Shown one piece after another: positions 26,105 to 34,779 of a stretch of 64,000 bases of DNA. A model generated the notes under the pieces. It did no database searches. It was given only the letters and a program-made list of their open reading frames with translations, and was not told where the DNA came from. The position numbers and the translations under genes were made by a program. Source of the DNA: Myxococcales bacterium. GTDB taxonomy: Bacteria; Myxococcota_A; Polyangia; Polyangiales; Polyangiaceae. Position 1 is the first letter of the stretch, and each line of letters opens with the position of its first letter. The stretch lies in assembly GCA_016712525.1 (NCBI GenBank), contig JADJQX010000008.1, positions 620,001 through 684,000 of the forward strand, read 5' to 3'.

Positions 26105-27256
26105 TCAGGCCTTCCGTGCCCGCACGATGGCCATCACGGAGAGCACTACGGCGACGAGGCTCACCACGAAGAGCGGCACGGCGAACGCCGGTCGCATAGT
26201 GACCCACGTGCCGCCCATGGCCGCGGCATAGAGCGCGAAGCCGAGCCCCGTCCCTACGAGCACCCCGGACACACGCGGTGCCTTCGCGAACCCCGGGACC
26301 AGCGGTCGCCGCTCCGAGAACGGGAGGAGCATGAGCGCGAACGCGACGGCGCCCAGCACGACCCCGAGCCCCCGGAAGAGCCAGCTCGACATGGGCGTGT
26401 CGTCCTTGGCCGTGGCGAACATCGCCTTCGACTCGACCTCCCCCGCCTGCACGAGGAACACGGGCTCGACCCCGGGTGTCGGCTCGTACGCGACGAACGT
26501 CCCTCCCGACTGCTTGGCCACGACGCTCACGGGCTGAGGCCTTACCATTTGGTAAGAGATCCGGAGGTCGCCCACCTGAGGGTTCTGCACCTCGTTGCCG
26601 TAGAAGGCGGCGCCCTCGAGCTCGCTGAGCTTCGTCGCGTGGGGCGAGCGCGCGAGCATGTCTTGGGAGACGCGCACGGGCTCGAGCTTGGTGAGCTTCC
26701 CGAGGGCCTCGCTCGGGAGCACGAACGCGCCGAGCCGCGCGTCCTTCGCGGTGAAGTCTTGGTCGGCGAAGGCCGCTTTTTCAGGGTTTTTGTGGCTCTC
26801 GGACTCTTTGAAGCGCGACGAGTCGGCCGGGACCGCCTGGAAGCGCTTCGTGTACGAGTAGGTGGTGACGGTCTCTTCTTCGCCCTTGTCGTTCTTGCGC
26901 TTCTCCTCGCGCTTCGTCTCTTCCCACGCGTAGATTTCGACGTGCCGCACGAGCCTTAGCGCCGCGACCTTCACCCCGAACGTCTCGTCCACCAGCTCTT
27001 GGGTGCTCTGCACGCCGCCCTTCACGTGCACGAGCGCGCCCTCGTGGGAGGGGTCTATTCGGTCGGCGCCGACCGACATGACGGTCTCGGCGCTGCGGTC
27101 GAGGGCCGTGTAGCGCTCGACGCCGCGCGTCTCGGTCAGAACACCCACGGCCACCGTCGCGAGGAGGAGCACGGCGCCCACGGCGATCTGCCGAGGAGCT
27201 CGTTTGAAGGTCGCCGAGAAGCCATCGCCTTGTGCCGGAGCCGTTCCGAGAGCCAT
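26105..27256 (-). CDS. TMEM43-like integral membrane protein
   Basis: A 383-residue protein with one N-terminal membrane segment (about 25-43) and three to four at the C-terminus (about 285-310, 325-345, 350-372). Between them is a large extracytoplasmic domain with DRIDPSHEGALVHVKGGVQS, VEIYAWEETKREE and a final region before the helices. This is the layout of the TMEM43 family, found in animals (LUMA) and scattered bacteria; its molecular role is unclear. The gene is convergent with the NamZ-like gene and divergent from the Ser/Thr kinase operon, 71 nt away. Confidence 0.8.
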   Translation of the reverse strand: MALGTAPAQGDGFSATFKRAPRQIAVGAVLLLATVAVGVLTETRGVERYTALDRSAETVMSVGADRIDPSHEGALVHVKGGVQSTQELVDETFGVKVAALRLVRHVEIYAWEETKREEKRKNDKGEEETVTTYSYTKRFQAVPADSSRFKESESHKNPEKAAFADQDFTAKDARLGAFVLPSEALGKLTKLEPVRVSQDMLARSPHATKLSELEGAAFYGNEVQNPQVGDLRISYQMVRPQPVSVVAKQSGGTFVAYEPTPGVEPVFLVQAGEVESKAMFATAKDDTPMSSWLFRGLGVVLGAVAFALMLLPFSERRPLVPGFAKAPRVSGVLVGTGLGFALYAAAMGGTWVTMRPAFAVPLFVVSLVAVVLSVMAIVRARKA

Positions 27257-27327
27257 GCCTGCATCATGGCACACGGCGCGCCGGGAGACGGCATGACACT
27301 GGTCACGGCGCACGCGCTCGGCGTAGC

Positions 27328-29208
27328 ATGCCGAAAGGGATGGAAGCAGAAGCCCACGCGGCGCTGGTCGGCCGAACGATCGCGCAGAAGTACGTCGTCG
27401 AGAAATTCCTCGGGGGCGGGGCGATGGGCGCCGTGTTCCGAGCCAAACAAACGGCGCTCGAGAAGGTCGTCGCCGTCAAGGTGATGCACGCCGAGCTCGC
27501 CAAGGATCCGTCGTTCGCGGTGCGGTTCCACCGCGAGGCCAAGGCCGCCTCGCGCCTCGATCACCCGAGCTCGATGCGCGTCGTCGACTTCGGCGAAGAG
27601 CCCGACGGGCTCCTCTACATCGTCATGGAATACCTCGAGGGGCGCGACCTCCTGAAGGTGATCCACGAAGACTGGCCGCTCTCCGAGGCGCGCATCGTCG
27701 ACATTCTCTCGCAGGCCCTGGCCGCCCTCGCCGTCGCGCACGACATGGGCGTCATCCATCGGGATCTCAAGCCCGAGAACATCATGATCCTCGCCGGCAA
27801 GAACGACGAAGGGCGCGAGGTGGACGTCGTCAAGGTGTGCGATTTCGGCATCGCGAAGCTCGTCGACGCCGAGGCCGAGGCCGAGGCCGACCCGGCCCCC
27901 GCGAACGCCGCGGGCCGTGCGAAGGCCCCGAAGTCAACCACCCAAGGCCTCGTCATCGGCACCCCCGAGTACATGTCGCCCGAGCAAGCCCAAGGCAAGA
28001 AGCTCGACTCGCGCAGCGACATCTACTCGATGGGCATCATCCTCTATCAGCTCCTCACCGGACGCGTCCCGTTCGACGGCGAGAGCGCCGTCACCGTGGT
28101 GGTGAAGCACGTGACCGAGGCGCCCACGCCCCCTCGGGACGTGTTCTCGGGCGTGAACCCGCGCCTCGAGACGGTGTGCTTGAAGGCCATCGAGAAGAGC
28201 CCCGACGCTCGTTTTTCGTCGGCCCGCGAGATGCGCGTCGCCCTCCGCGCGGCGCTCGAAGGCGCTCCCTTGCCCGCGCCGAGCACGGGCTCGGCCCCCA
28301 CGGAGCCCGCGCTGGTCCCCGTCGCGTTGGCGCCCACGGCCGCCATGCCCGCGCCCGCCGCGCCGACCCTCGACGCGCTCGCGACGTCGGGCACCGTCGC
28401 TGCCGCCCCTGCCGTCGTGGAGGTCCCCGCGGCCATCGCGACGGCGAGCCCGGCCCCCGCCCCTCGACGCACGAGCCCCGCGCTCGTCGCGGGCATCGCG
28501 GTAGGCGCCGCGGCCCTCTTCGCGGCCGCGGGCTTCGGCTTCGCGCGCTCGTCGAACAAGGTGAGCGACACGGTCACCCTCACCGTCGACCCGGCTCCGT
28601 CGGGCACGGCGCTCGTGCCCCCGTCGCCTCCCTCGATGGCGCCGTCCGCCGTCACGGCTCCGAGCCCGCTCCCGTCGGGAGAGATCTCCCCTTCGCCGAG
28701 CGGCCACACGATCACGAAGGTCACGAAGCCCGAGGTCAAACCTGCCGACCCGAAGCCTACCGACCCGAAGCCCGGTGCCGGGGACACGGTCGTGCCCACG
28801 CCTCCTGAGCCGAAGCCTGCGGAGCCGCCTCCCACGACACCGCCGCCCGCGACCACACAAGCCCCCACTCCTCAGCCTACGGCCGCACCTCCCCCTACTC
28901 CGAAAAAGTGCGCCGTCGGGCAGGTGAGCTCGCGCGCCGAAGGGGGCATCACACGCTCCGACATGACCGGCATTCCCGCGGCGGGCTCGTTTGCGGCGTG
29001 CGCGGCGCAGCTCTCGAGCGAAGCGAAGGTCGCGATTCGTGTCGGCTTCGACGACTCGGGGCGGCGTCGTGGTGCGCCGCAGGTCTCGGGTGCCGGCGCG
29101 GCGGGGCCGTGTTTTTCGGCCGCGGTGTCGGGGGTCGGAGTCCGCAAGACCGCCGACCTCACGGGCGCGCCGGTCGCGGTGATCGACGTCCAGGTGGTCT
29201 GCCCGTGA
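27328..29208 (+). CDS. Membrane Ser/Thr protein kinase with extracytoplasmic tail
   Basis: The 626-residue protein has a kinase domain (about 17-310): glycine loop LGGGAMGAVF, Lys51 in VAVKVM, catalytic HRDLKPEN (144-151), DFG (172-174) and activation segment GTPEYMSPE (211-219). One membrane segment lies at about 385-405. The outside part is a Pro/Lys/Thr linker with KPxxPKP units, then a ~90-residue cysteine-containing domain of TonB-C/AgmX type. It could sense or bridge the periplasm. The TGA overlaps the GTG of the first haem lipoprotein gene (GTGA), so the kinase is coupled to a cytochrome-porin set. A second ATG at 27340 is a possible start. Confidence 0.92.
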   Translation: MPKGMEAEAHAALVGRTIAQKYVVEKFLGGGAMGAVFRAKQTALEKVVAVKVMHAELAKDPSFAVRFHREAKAASRLDHPSSMRVVDFGEEPDGLLYIVMEYLEGRDLLKVIHEDWPLSEARIVDILSQALAALAVAHDMGVIHRDLKPENIMILAGKNDEGREVDVVKVCDFGIAKLVDAEAEAEADPAPANAAGRAKAPKSTTQGLVIGTPEYMSPEQAQGKKLDSRSDIYSMGIILYQLLTGRVPFDGESAVTVVVKHVTEAPTPPRDVFSGVNPRLETVCLKAIEKSPDARFSSAREMRVALRAALEGAPLPAPSTGSAPTEPALVPVALAPTAAMPAPAAPTLDALATSGTVAAAPAVVEVPAAIATASPAPAPRRTSPALVAGIAVGAAALFAAAGFGFARSSNKVSDTVTLTVDPAPSGTALVPPSPPSMAPSAVTAPSPLPSGEISPSPSGHTITKVTKPEVKPADPKPTDPKPGAGDTVVPTPPEPKPAEPPPTTPPPATTQAPTPQPTAAPPPTPKKCAVGQVSSRAEGGITRSDMTGIPAAGSFAACAAQLSSEAKVAIRVGFDDSGRRRGAPQVSGAGAAGPCFSAAVSGVGVRKTADLTGAPVAVIDVQVVCP

Positions 29209-29720
29209 AGGTCGCCGCGGCCCTCGCGCTCGTCGTCGCTACCGTGTCGGCCGCGTGCACGTCCCCGGTCGCCGGCGGCGAGACACCATCCTGCAGCGAC
29301 GCGGACTCGGATCCGCGGACCTCGGTCGACTACACGACCCAGATCCGTCCGCTCCTTTGGCGAAGGCAAAACGGCGCCGAGTACGCCTGCGTCGATTGCC
29401 ACACCACGCGCTTCGTCGAGGGCTCGACCCCTGCGTACCTCTACCTCGACACGTACGAAGGCCTGCGCCGCGGAGGAAAGACGTCGGGGGCCCAGGTCGT
29501 GGTGCCAGGAAACCCGTGCGCGTCGCTCCTCGTGAAGAAGCTTCGCGGCACCACGCCGAACGGCGCGCGGATGCCCCGCGGCGGCCCGTATTTCACACCG
29601 GAGCAAGTCGCGCTCGTGTCCGACTGGATCGCCGAAGGCGCCAAGGGAGAAGCGGAATGGGAATCGAACGACGGAGGGACCGACGCGGGCCCCTCGCTGC
29701 CTGTCTACCCGGGATACTGA
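29205..29720 (+). CDS. Haem c lipoprotein, first of two
   Basis: A 171-residue protein with GTG start overlapping the kinase stop. It has a signal peptide, lipobox VSAAC (Cys18), and one c-type haem motif CVDCH (62-66). VDYTTQIRPLLWRR before it and ARMPRGGPYFTPEQVALVSDWIAEGAK after it are typical of PSD-type cytochrome domains, the Met in RMPRGG being a likely sixth haem ligand. The protein would be lipid-anchored in the periplasm or at the outer membrane and pass single electrons. The next gene starts inside its last 64 nt. Its 3' part is Asp/Gly/Ala-rich. Confidence 0.8.
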   Translation: MKVAAALALVVATVSAACTSPVAGGETPSCSDADSDPRTSVDYTTQIRPLLWRRQNGAEYACVDCHTTRFVEGSTPAYLYLDTYEGLRRGGKTSGAQVVVPGNPCASLLVKKLRGTTPNGARMPRGGPYFTPEQVALVSDWIAEGAKGEAEWESNDGGTDAGPSLPVYPGY

Positions 29721-30148
29721 GCGGCGCCGTCGCCCTCGCGCTCGTGTCCACGGCGTGCCGCGAAGGGTCCGACGCGATCGACCCGAGCACGCTGCCCGAG
29801 ACGGTCCGCGCCGACTACCAGGTGTTCGCGAGGCGCTGCTCGAAGTGCCACTCGCTCGCACGCCCGCTCACGTCGGGCATCACCGACATGGGCCAGTGGG
29901 AGCGCTACGTCGCGCGCATGCGCATGCAGCCCGGGAGCGGCATCAACGCGGCCGACGAGGCCATCGTCCTGCGCTTCTTGAAGCACTACTCGGCCGAGGA
30001 GCTCCGCAAGAAGGCCGAGCGAAACGCGCCCAAGCCCGAGACCCCCCCGGTGGCGCCCGCCGCCTCGACCCCCGGCACGACCCCTGCCCCGCCCCCCGTC
30101 GCGCCCCCGACCACGACCCCTTCTCCGTCTGGGAGCGTCGCACCATGA
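29657..30148 (+). CDS. Haem c lipoprotein, second of two
   Basis: A 163-residue protein whose ATG at 29657 lies 64 nt inside the preceding gene, with GGGAGA about 7 nt upstream. An Arg-rich start is followed by a hydrophobic core and lipobox VSTAC (Cys34). One haem motif CSKCH (61-65) is followed by SLARP and a helical segment; methionines in YVARMRMQPG are candidates for the sixth ligand, and DEAIVLRFLKHYS closes the domain. The rest is a Pro/Thr/Ala tail. Its ATGA overlap with the porin gene shows tight coupling. A shorter start within the signal peptide cannot be excluded. Confidence 0.78.
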   Translation: MGIERRRDRRGPLAACLPGILSGAVALALVSTACREGSDAIDPSTLPETVRADYQVFARRCSKCHSLARPLTSGITDMGQWERYVARMRMQPGSGINAADEAIVLRFLKHYSAEELRKKAERNAPKPETPPVAPAASTPGTTPAPPPVAPPTTTPSPSGSVAP

Positions 30149-31338
30149 ACGCCCTCGATCGACGGGCTCGGCTCATGGTCTCTCACGCCGCGCTCGCCCT
30201 ACTCGTCGCCCTCGTCGCCGTGGTCGCGCTCCTCTCGCCCGGCCGCGCGAGCGCGCTCGAGCGCAATTTCGCCGGATCGGCGCAGATCGACTACCACTTC
30301 GTGCCGAGCGCGAAGAGCTTCCGCGCGTCCCCTTCCGGCTTCGACGGCTTCACCACCGAGCTCTCGGCCAAGCTCGCCGTCGACGTGAGCGAGCACCTCT
30401 CGGCGAACGTGAAGCTCTGCTTCGGGTGCCATGGCTTCGAGACCGACATGGCCTACTTCGACTACCGCGTGAAAGACTCGCTGAACTTCCGCGTGGGCCG
30501 TTTCTCCCCGAGCTTCGGTGCCTTCAACCTCCGCCACGATCCGGCGAACCACCGCCTCTCGGACAAACCCCTCGCGTACGACATGGGCCGCATGCTCCGG
30601 ATGCGCCAGTGGAACCTCGGCGTGCTGCCGAGCCCCTTCCCCGACACGGGCGTCGAGGTCAACGGCACGAAGTGGCTCTCCGACGACGTCCAGCTCGACT
30701 ACGCCGCGTACGTCGTGAGCGGCTTCAAGGGCGCGAGCGGCGGCCTCGATTTCCAGTTCCGTGACTCTCGCACCCCGTTCTACGTCGACAACAACGCGCG
30801 CCCCGCGGGTGGCGCGCGCGTGGCCCTCACGGCCAAGCTCGGGGAGACGTCCGACCTCACCCTCGGCGCGAGCGGCATGGCGGGCACGTGGGATCCCGAG
30901 AACAAGCTCACGTACGTCATCGCGGGAGGTGACATGACCTTGCGCGTCTCGAAGACCACGATCCGCGCGGAGTACCTCGTGAGGCGACAGCAGTTCTCGA
31001 CCGACGACCCCGCGCAGCTCAAGTTCGCGCTGCCCGCGTCGAGCGGAGGCGACACGTTCCTCAAACACGGTGCGTACGTCGAGATCGAACAGGCCCTCAC
31101 GCAAGACCTCGACCTCATCGGCCGCTTCGATCTCCTCCACCGCGCGGGGAACGTGGCCAAAGACAGCGAGCTCTCCGAGAAGAGCACCATGCTTCGCACG
31201 ACGCTCGGCATGGCCTACGTCCTCGAGCGCGGGCTCCGGCTCAAGCTCTCGACCGAGCTCTACAACTACTCGGATCGGGGGGTCGACGACCGCAGGTACG
31301 ACGTCTCCTCACATTTGGGCCTCGCAGGTACATTTTGA
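30145..31338 (+). CDS. Outer-membrane porin-like barrel carrying a CxxCH haem motif
   Basis: A 397-residue protein with a signal peptide (about 11-37, ending ASA). It is followed by alternating strands typical of a beta-barrel (KDSLNFRVGRFSPSFGAFN, DVQLDYAAYVVSGFKG, TTIRAEYLVRRQQF, GLRLKLSTELYNYSD) and a C-terminal Phe, the usual outer-membrane assembly signal. Porin-like phrases such as VGRFSPSFG are seen in phosphate-selective-type porins. Unusually it has CFGCH at 92-96, a complete c-haem attachment motif in an early loop or strand. Last of four coupled genes with the kinase and two haem lipoproteins. Inferred role: the barrel houses an electron path across the outer membrane. Confidence 0.78.
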   Translation: MNALDRRARLMVSHAALALLVALVAVVALLSPGRASALERNFAGSAQIDYHFVPSAKSFRASPSGFDGFTTELSAKLAVDVSEHLSANVKLCFGCHGFETDMAYFDYRVKDSLNFRVGRFSPSFGAFNLRHDPANHRLSDKPLAYDMGRMLRMRQWNLGVLPSPFPDTGVEVNGTKWLSDDVQLDYAAYVVSGFKGASGGLDFQFRDSRTPFYVDNNARPAGGARVALTAKLGETSDLTLGASGMAGTWDPENKLTYVIAGGDMTLRVSKTTIRAEYLVRRQQFSTDDPAQLKFALPASSGGDTFLKHGAYVEIEQALTQDLDLIGRFDLLHRAGNVAKDSELSEKSTMLRTTLGMAYVLERGLRLKLSTELYNYSDRGVDDRRYDVSSHLGLAGTF

Positions 31339-31434
31339 GCCTCTGCGGCTCGGCAGGAGACGCCTGAGAACCGCCTTCGAGGCACCCGAGCCAGCTTCCC
31401 TTCTGATGAACGCGTGTCAGAATGCGCGCCGAAC

Positions 31435-32619
31435 ATGAAGCGCCTGGCCCTCTTCGCCGCCGTCCCCGTCGTTCTCTCTCTCGCCGCCGCGTGCTCGAGC
31501 AGCACACGCTCGAACGTCTTCGAGGACGACGCAGGCACGGGTCCTGGCTCGCCCACCCCGGGCGACGGCGGCTCGCTCTTCGGCGACGGCGGCGTGGGCC
31601 CCGGCGGCGATCCGTGTGTGCCGAACCCGGCCAACGCCGAGATCCCCGGCAACAACTGCGACGACGACGGCGACGGCAAGGTCGACAACCCTCCGGCCTG
31701 CGACACGGGCCTCGCGCGGAACGGCAACGCGACCGAGTTCGCCAAGTCCCTCGGGATCTGCGCCGACGCCGCCCAAAAGGGCTACGGGCTCGTGTCGGCC
31801 ACGTACACACGAGGGACCACCACGACGACGGCGCCCCGGGCAGGGCAGACCGGCATTTTGCCCAAGTTCGGCAACGTCATCGTGCCCCGCGAGGGCGCGA
31901 CCTTGGGCGTCATTTCGACGGGCTGGGCCCGCGAGTTCAACCAAGACACCGGCTCGACGCAGCTCTTCGGCCAGAACGCGCAGCTCTGGGACACGGCCCC
32001 GAGCCGCACCGTGCCCGCCGGCTTCCCGAAGGCCGCCGCGGCGTGCCCCTCGACCGAGACCGACACGTACGACGTGGTCGACGTGAAGCTCGTGCTGAAG
32101 GCCCCACCGAACGCGAAGGGCATCGCGTTCGACTTCAACTTCTTCACCTCCGAGTGGCCGGCGTTCGTCTGCACCGACTACAACGACTCGTTCATCGCGT
32201 ACCTCTCGTCGAAGGCGTTCAACGGGGGCAAACCCGACAACATCTCGTTCGACGCCCAGAAGAACCCGGTCAGCGTGAACAACGGGTTCTTCGATCGATG
32301 CACTCCGAACACCATCATAGGCTGCGCCGACGGCCCGACGACGACGCGCTCCCAGTGCCCCGGCGGCCCGGGAGAGCTCGCCGGGACGGGCTTCGCCAAA
32401 GAAGACCTCTGGTGCGGCCCCTTCTCGAACACGCGGAGCAGCGCGGGCGGCGCCACGGGCTGGCTGACGTCGACCGCGCCCGTCGAGCCCGGCGAGACCT
32501 TCACGCTCGAGTTCCTCTTGTGGGACACGGGCGACGCCGACCTCGACTCGGTCACCCTGCTCGACAACTTCCGCTGGGTCCAAGGCGACACCAAGACCGA
32601 GACCGCCCGCCCTCGCTGA
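31435..32619 (+). CDS. Choice-of-anchor L type secreted lipoprotein
   Basis: The 394-residue protein has a signal peptide with lipobox LAAAC, a Gly/Asp linker, then NNCDDDGDGKVDN, a putative metal-binding motif common in myxobacterial surface proteins. The main domain (about 95-390) has LGVISTGWAREFNQDTG, FDFNFFTSEWPAFVCTDYNDSF and FLLWDTGDADLDSVTLLDNF, which is the choice-of-anchor L signature (calcium-binding beta-sandwich of adhesins). It probably sits on the cell surface. The gene stands alone, 96 nt after the porin gene with no overlap, and ends 198 nt before pssA. Confidence 0.8.
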   Translation: MKRLALFAAVPVVLSLAAACSSSTRSNVFEDDAGTGPGSPTPGDGGSLFGDGGVGPGGDPCVPNPANAEIPGNNCDDDGDGKVDNPPACDTGLARNGNATEFAKSLGICADAAQKGYGLVSATYTRGTTTTTAPRAGQTGILPKFGNVIVPREGATLGVISTGWAREFNQDTGSTQLFGQNAQLWDTAPSRTVPAGFPKAAAACPSTETDTYDVVDVKLVLKAPPNAKGIAFDFNFFTSEWPAFVCTDYNDSFIAYLSSKAFNGGKPDNISFDAQKNPVSVNNGFFDRCTPNTIIGCADGPTTTRSQCPGGPGELAGTGFAKEDLWCGPFSNTRSSAGGATGWLTSTAPVEPGETFTLEFLLWDTGDADLDSVTLLDNFRWVQGDTKTETARPR

Positions 32620-32782
32620 CGGGCCCTCCCACGCCCAGTCGTTCCCGCTCCCTTGGGGGAAGGGCCGCCGCAGGCGTGGCGTATGTGCTCGAAAGCGCCC
32701 GAAGTTTCGGTTCGCGGAACAAAATCGCCCTCCGCTTCCTTTACGCGGACGGCAACTTGAGTAAGTGTTACGGGGTTTTGAC

Positions 32783-32798
32783 GGGGGCGAGAGCCCCC
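32783..32798 (+). promoter_or_regulatory. Hairpin with GAGA tetraloop in the pssA leader
   Basis: GGGGGC (32783-32788) pairs with GCCCCC (32793-32798) around a GAGA loop of the stable GNRA type. It ends 19 nt before the TTG start of pssA, just ahead of the GGGAG Shine-Dalgarno. No T tract follows, so it looks like a leader structure or protein site rather than a terminator. Confidence 0.4.
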
Positions 32799-32817
32799 AC
32801 CGCCTTGGGAGTCGACA

Positions 32818-33651
32818 TTGGCCAAAGCTCCGCAGAAGAAGCTCGACCTGAGGAAGACCCTCTTCCTCCTGCCGAACATGATCACCCTCTCGAGCATCTT
32901 CTGCGGATTCGACTCGATCCGCATCTCCTGCTCGGCCCAAGGCGAAGGCGACGACGCGTTCTACAAAGCAGCGCTCCTGCTCGTGTACGCGCTCTTCTTC
33001 GACATGCTCGACGGCCGCGTCGCGCGGCTCACGAAGACGCAGAGCGCCTTCGGTCTCCAGATCGACTCGCTCGCCGACGTGGTCTCGTTCGGCGTGGCGC
33101 CGGCCCTCATGGTCTATAACTTCTCGCTCTACCAAAAGGGCACGGTCGGCCTCGTGGTGGCGTTCGTGTTCGCGGCGGCCGGCGCCGTGCGCCTCGCGCG
33201 CTTCAACGTGCTGTCGATGGGAGAGAACGGCGAGCCGACGAAGCCGCCGAAGTACATCGTGGGTCTTCCCGTCCCCGGCGCCGCGGGCATCCTCATCTCG
33301 CTCATCGTGGCGAACCACGCGGTGGCCGGCAAGCTGCGCAGCGCCGACTACGTGGTCCCGATGATGGGGCTCACGCTCTTCCTCGCGTTCCTCCAAGTGT
33401 CGACGATCCGGTTCCGCAGCTTCAAGGACATGAAGCTCAACTGGCGCTCGCTCGGCCTCGTGTTCTTCGCGGTCGGCTCGAGCGTGGTCGTGTCCCTCAA
33501 GACGAGCCCGGCGTTCGTGCTCGTGTGGCTGCTCGGCTTCTACATCACCATCGGCATCGTCGAGGCCATCGTCACGTTCCCCGCGCGCCGCCGCGAGGCC
33601 GCCGAGGCCGCCGCGACACGCGCCGCTCAGAAGAGCCTCCCGCCGACCTGA
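32818..33651 (+). CDS. pssA: CDP-diacylglycerol-serine O-phosphatidyltransferase
   Basis: The 277-residue membrane enzyme makes phosphatidylserine from CDP-diacylglycerol and L-serine. It carries the CDP-alcohol phosphotransferase motif DG(x)2AR(x)8G(x)3D(x)3D at 65-87 (D65, G66, A69, R70, G79, D83, D87), and about six to eight membrane segments. It starts at a TTG with GGGAG 6 nt upstream; no ATG is available nearby. The type is the archaeal/Bacillus-like membrane form. Usually a psd decarboxylase gene is nearby, but none is seen here. A tail of Ala/Arg/Glu-rich residues (about 250-277) follows the last helix. Confidence 0.9.
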   Translation: MAKAPQKKLDLRKTLFLLPNMITLSSIFCGFDSIRISCSAQGEGDDAFYKAALLLVYALFFDMLDGRVARLTKTQSAFGLQIDSLADVVSFGVAPALMVYNFSLYQKGTVGLVVAFVFAAAGAVRLARFNVLSMGENGEPTKPPKYIVGLPVPGAAGILISLIVANHAVAGKLRSADYVVPMMGLTLFLAFLQVSTIRFRSFKDMKLNWRSLGLVFFAVGSSVVVSLKTSPAFVLVWLLGFYITIGIVEAIVTFPARRREAAEAAATRAAQKSLPPT

Positions 33652-33745
33652 GCCCTGGTCGAAGCGACCTGGTGCACGGAGAGCTCAAAGGACCGAAGAC
33701 GTCCTCCTGAGCCGTCCGTACGCTCCACGCGACCAGGTCCGAGGC

Positions 33746-33764
33746 CGCGACGACGCGTTTTTTT
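33746..33764 (+). terminator. Short stem with seven T residues downstream of pssA
   Basis: CGCG-ACGA-CGCG (33746-33757) is followed by TTTTTTT (33758-33764), 95 nt after the pssA stop. The stem is only 4 bp, so termination would be weak, but the T run is rare in this GC-rich window. Confidence 0.4.
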
Positions 33765-33816
33765 CTGCTCGGAACGGACAGCTTCTCCGTGGCACGCGAG
33801 GTGCTGGAAGAGAGGC

Positions 33817-34452
33817 ATGTCGAACACCTCGGGTCGCCCCGTTCGCACGCTTCCGTACGGCGTCAAATCCCGACCCGCCCTCCCCTCCGCGCGCAGCGAC
33901 GGGCGAAGGGTCGAGCCGAGCGCGCAGCCAAAGGCATCCGCCCGAGGATCTCGGCCGAGCCTCTCGGAGATCGACGAGGGCTGGGGCGAGCCGGCGAGAG
34001 AGGCGCCTGGTCAACCGCGTCGCGGGTCGGTGAGGCGGGCGCGATGCGCGTCCGACGCCCGAGGGCCCATTCCTCGCCCGTCGCCCGCGCCGAGCCCGGC
34101 GCTGTTCGTGCCCGTGCTGGAGCCGGCCCCCGAGCCCCGCGCCGAAGCGAAGACCCTCGAGGACATCGTCCCGACCGCGCCCCTCTCGTCCTTGGCGGGT
34201 GTGCCCACCCTCCACGAGCTCGTCGAGCTCCGCGCCGAGGCCCGCCTGCGCGCCGAGGACGAAGCCCCACCCCCCACGCGCGCCGCCCAAGGTCGCCTGC
34301 GTACGGCGCCCATCCTGTTTCCCGAGAGAGAGCTCCCGCGGCCCTCCCGCGAGCTCGACCTCGACACCCGCCGCGCGATGTTCGCCTACGGGGCGCTCAC
34401 GGGGGCCGTGGCCGTGGCCCTCGCCGTGCTCGTCGCGGTGATGCTGCGCTGA
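33817..34452 (+). CDS. Tail-anchored membrane protein of unknown function
   Basis: A 211-residue protein with AAGAGAGG as Shine-Dalgarno 3 nt before the ATG. Residues 1 to about 180 are low complexity, rich in Arg, Pro, Ser and Glu, with a short predicted helix LHELVELRAEARLRAEDE. The only hydrophobic segment is the C-terminal helix (about 188-211, FAYGALTGAVAVALAVLVAVML), so it would be inserted as a tail-anchored protein facing the cytosol. No family recognised. The opposite strand also has a long open frame here, but it lacks any plausible protein features. Confidence 0.5.
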   Translation: MSNTSGRPVRTLPYGVKSRPALPSARSDGRRVEPSAQPKASARGSRPSLSEIDEGWGEPAREAPGQPRRGSVRRARCASDARGPIPRPSPAPSPALFVPVLEPAPEPRAEAKTLEDIVPTAPLSSLAGVPTLHELVELRAEARLRAEDEAPPPTRAAQGRLRTAPILFPERELPRPSRELDLDTRRAMFAYGALTGAVAVALAVLVAVMLR

Positions 34453-34494
34453 CACACGGGGCGTCTCGAGAGCCGAGCCGCCCGCGAGACGGTG

Positions 34495-34587
34495 TCAACG
34501 AGGCGCGAACGCGACCGCGGTCAAGACGAGCAGAGACGAGACGACGACGAACCACGGGAGCGCTTTGGACATCCACGGCGACAGCAT
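34495..34587 (-). CDS. Possible 30-residue membrane peptide
   Basis: A minus-strand frame from the ATG at 34587 encodes 30 residues with a single hydrophobic helix (ALPWFVVVSSLLVLTAVAF) and ending APR. AGAGGG lies about 10 nt upstream of the ATG. The frame is open further upstream, with another ATG at 34638. The hydrophobic run is the only argument for coding; it may be chance. Confidence 0.25.
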   Translation of the reverse strand: MLSPWMSKALPWFVVVSSLLVLTAVAFAPR

Positions 34588-34773
34588 GAGATGAGCCCTC
34601 TGCACCTTTCGCGCCACCCCAAACCCGTCCGTAACCATTGGATATCCAAGTCTTTTGTTCACGGAGGAGGCAGAGGCCGGCGCAGGGCCCATGACAGCCC
34701 GATCCTTCGTGAGGCGGCTCGGAGGCACAGGTCGGCGTCGATCCCACCTGTTCCCGAACGGCGCGCCATAAAC

Positions 34774-34779
34774 TAGGGT
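34774..34779 (+). promoter_or_regulatory. -10-like hexamer TAGGGT of the HEAT-like gene
   Basis: TAGGGT is followed by 9 nt and the ATG at 34789. The upstream AAAC gives an AT-rich entry. No distinct Shine-Dalgarno is present. Confidence 0.4.

Noticed and set aside
33685..34455. Minus-strand 256-codon frame opposite the tail-anchored protein gene
   Set aside because: Arg/Gly-rich without hydrophobic or domain features; the plus-strand frame has a Shine-Dalgarno and a C-terminal helix.
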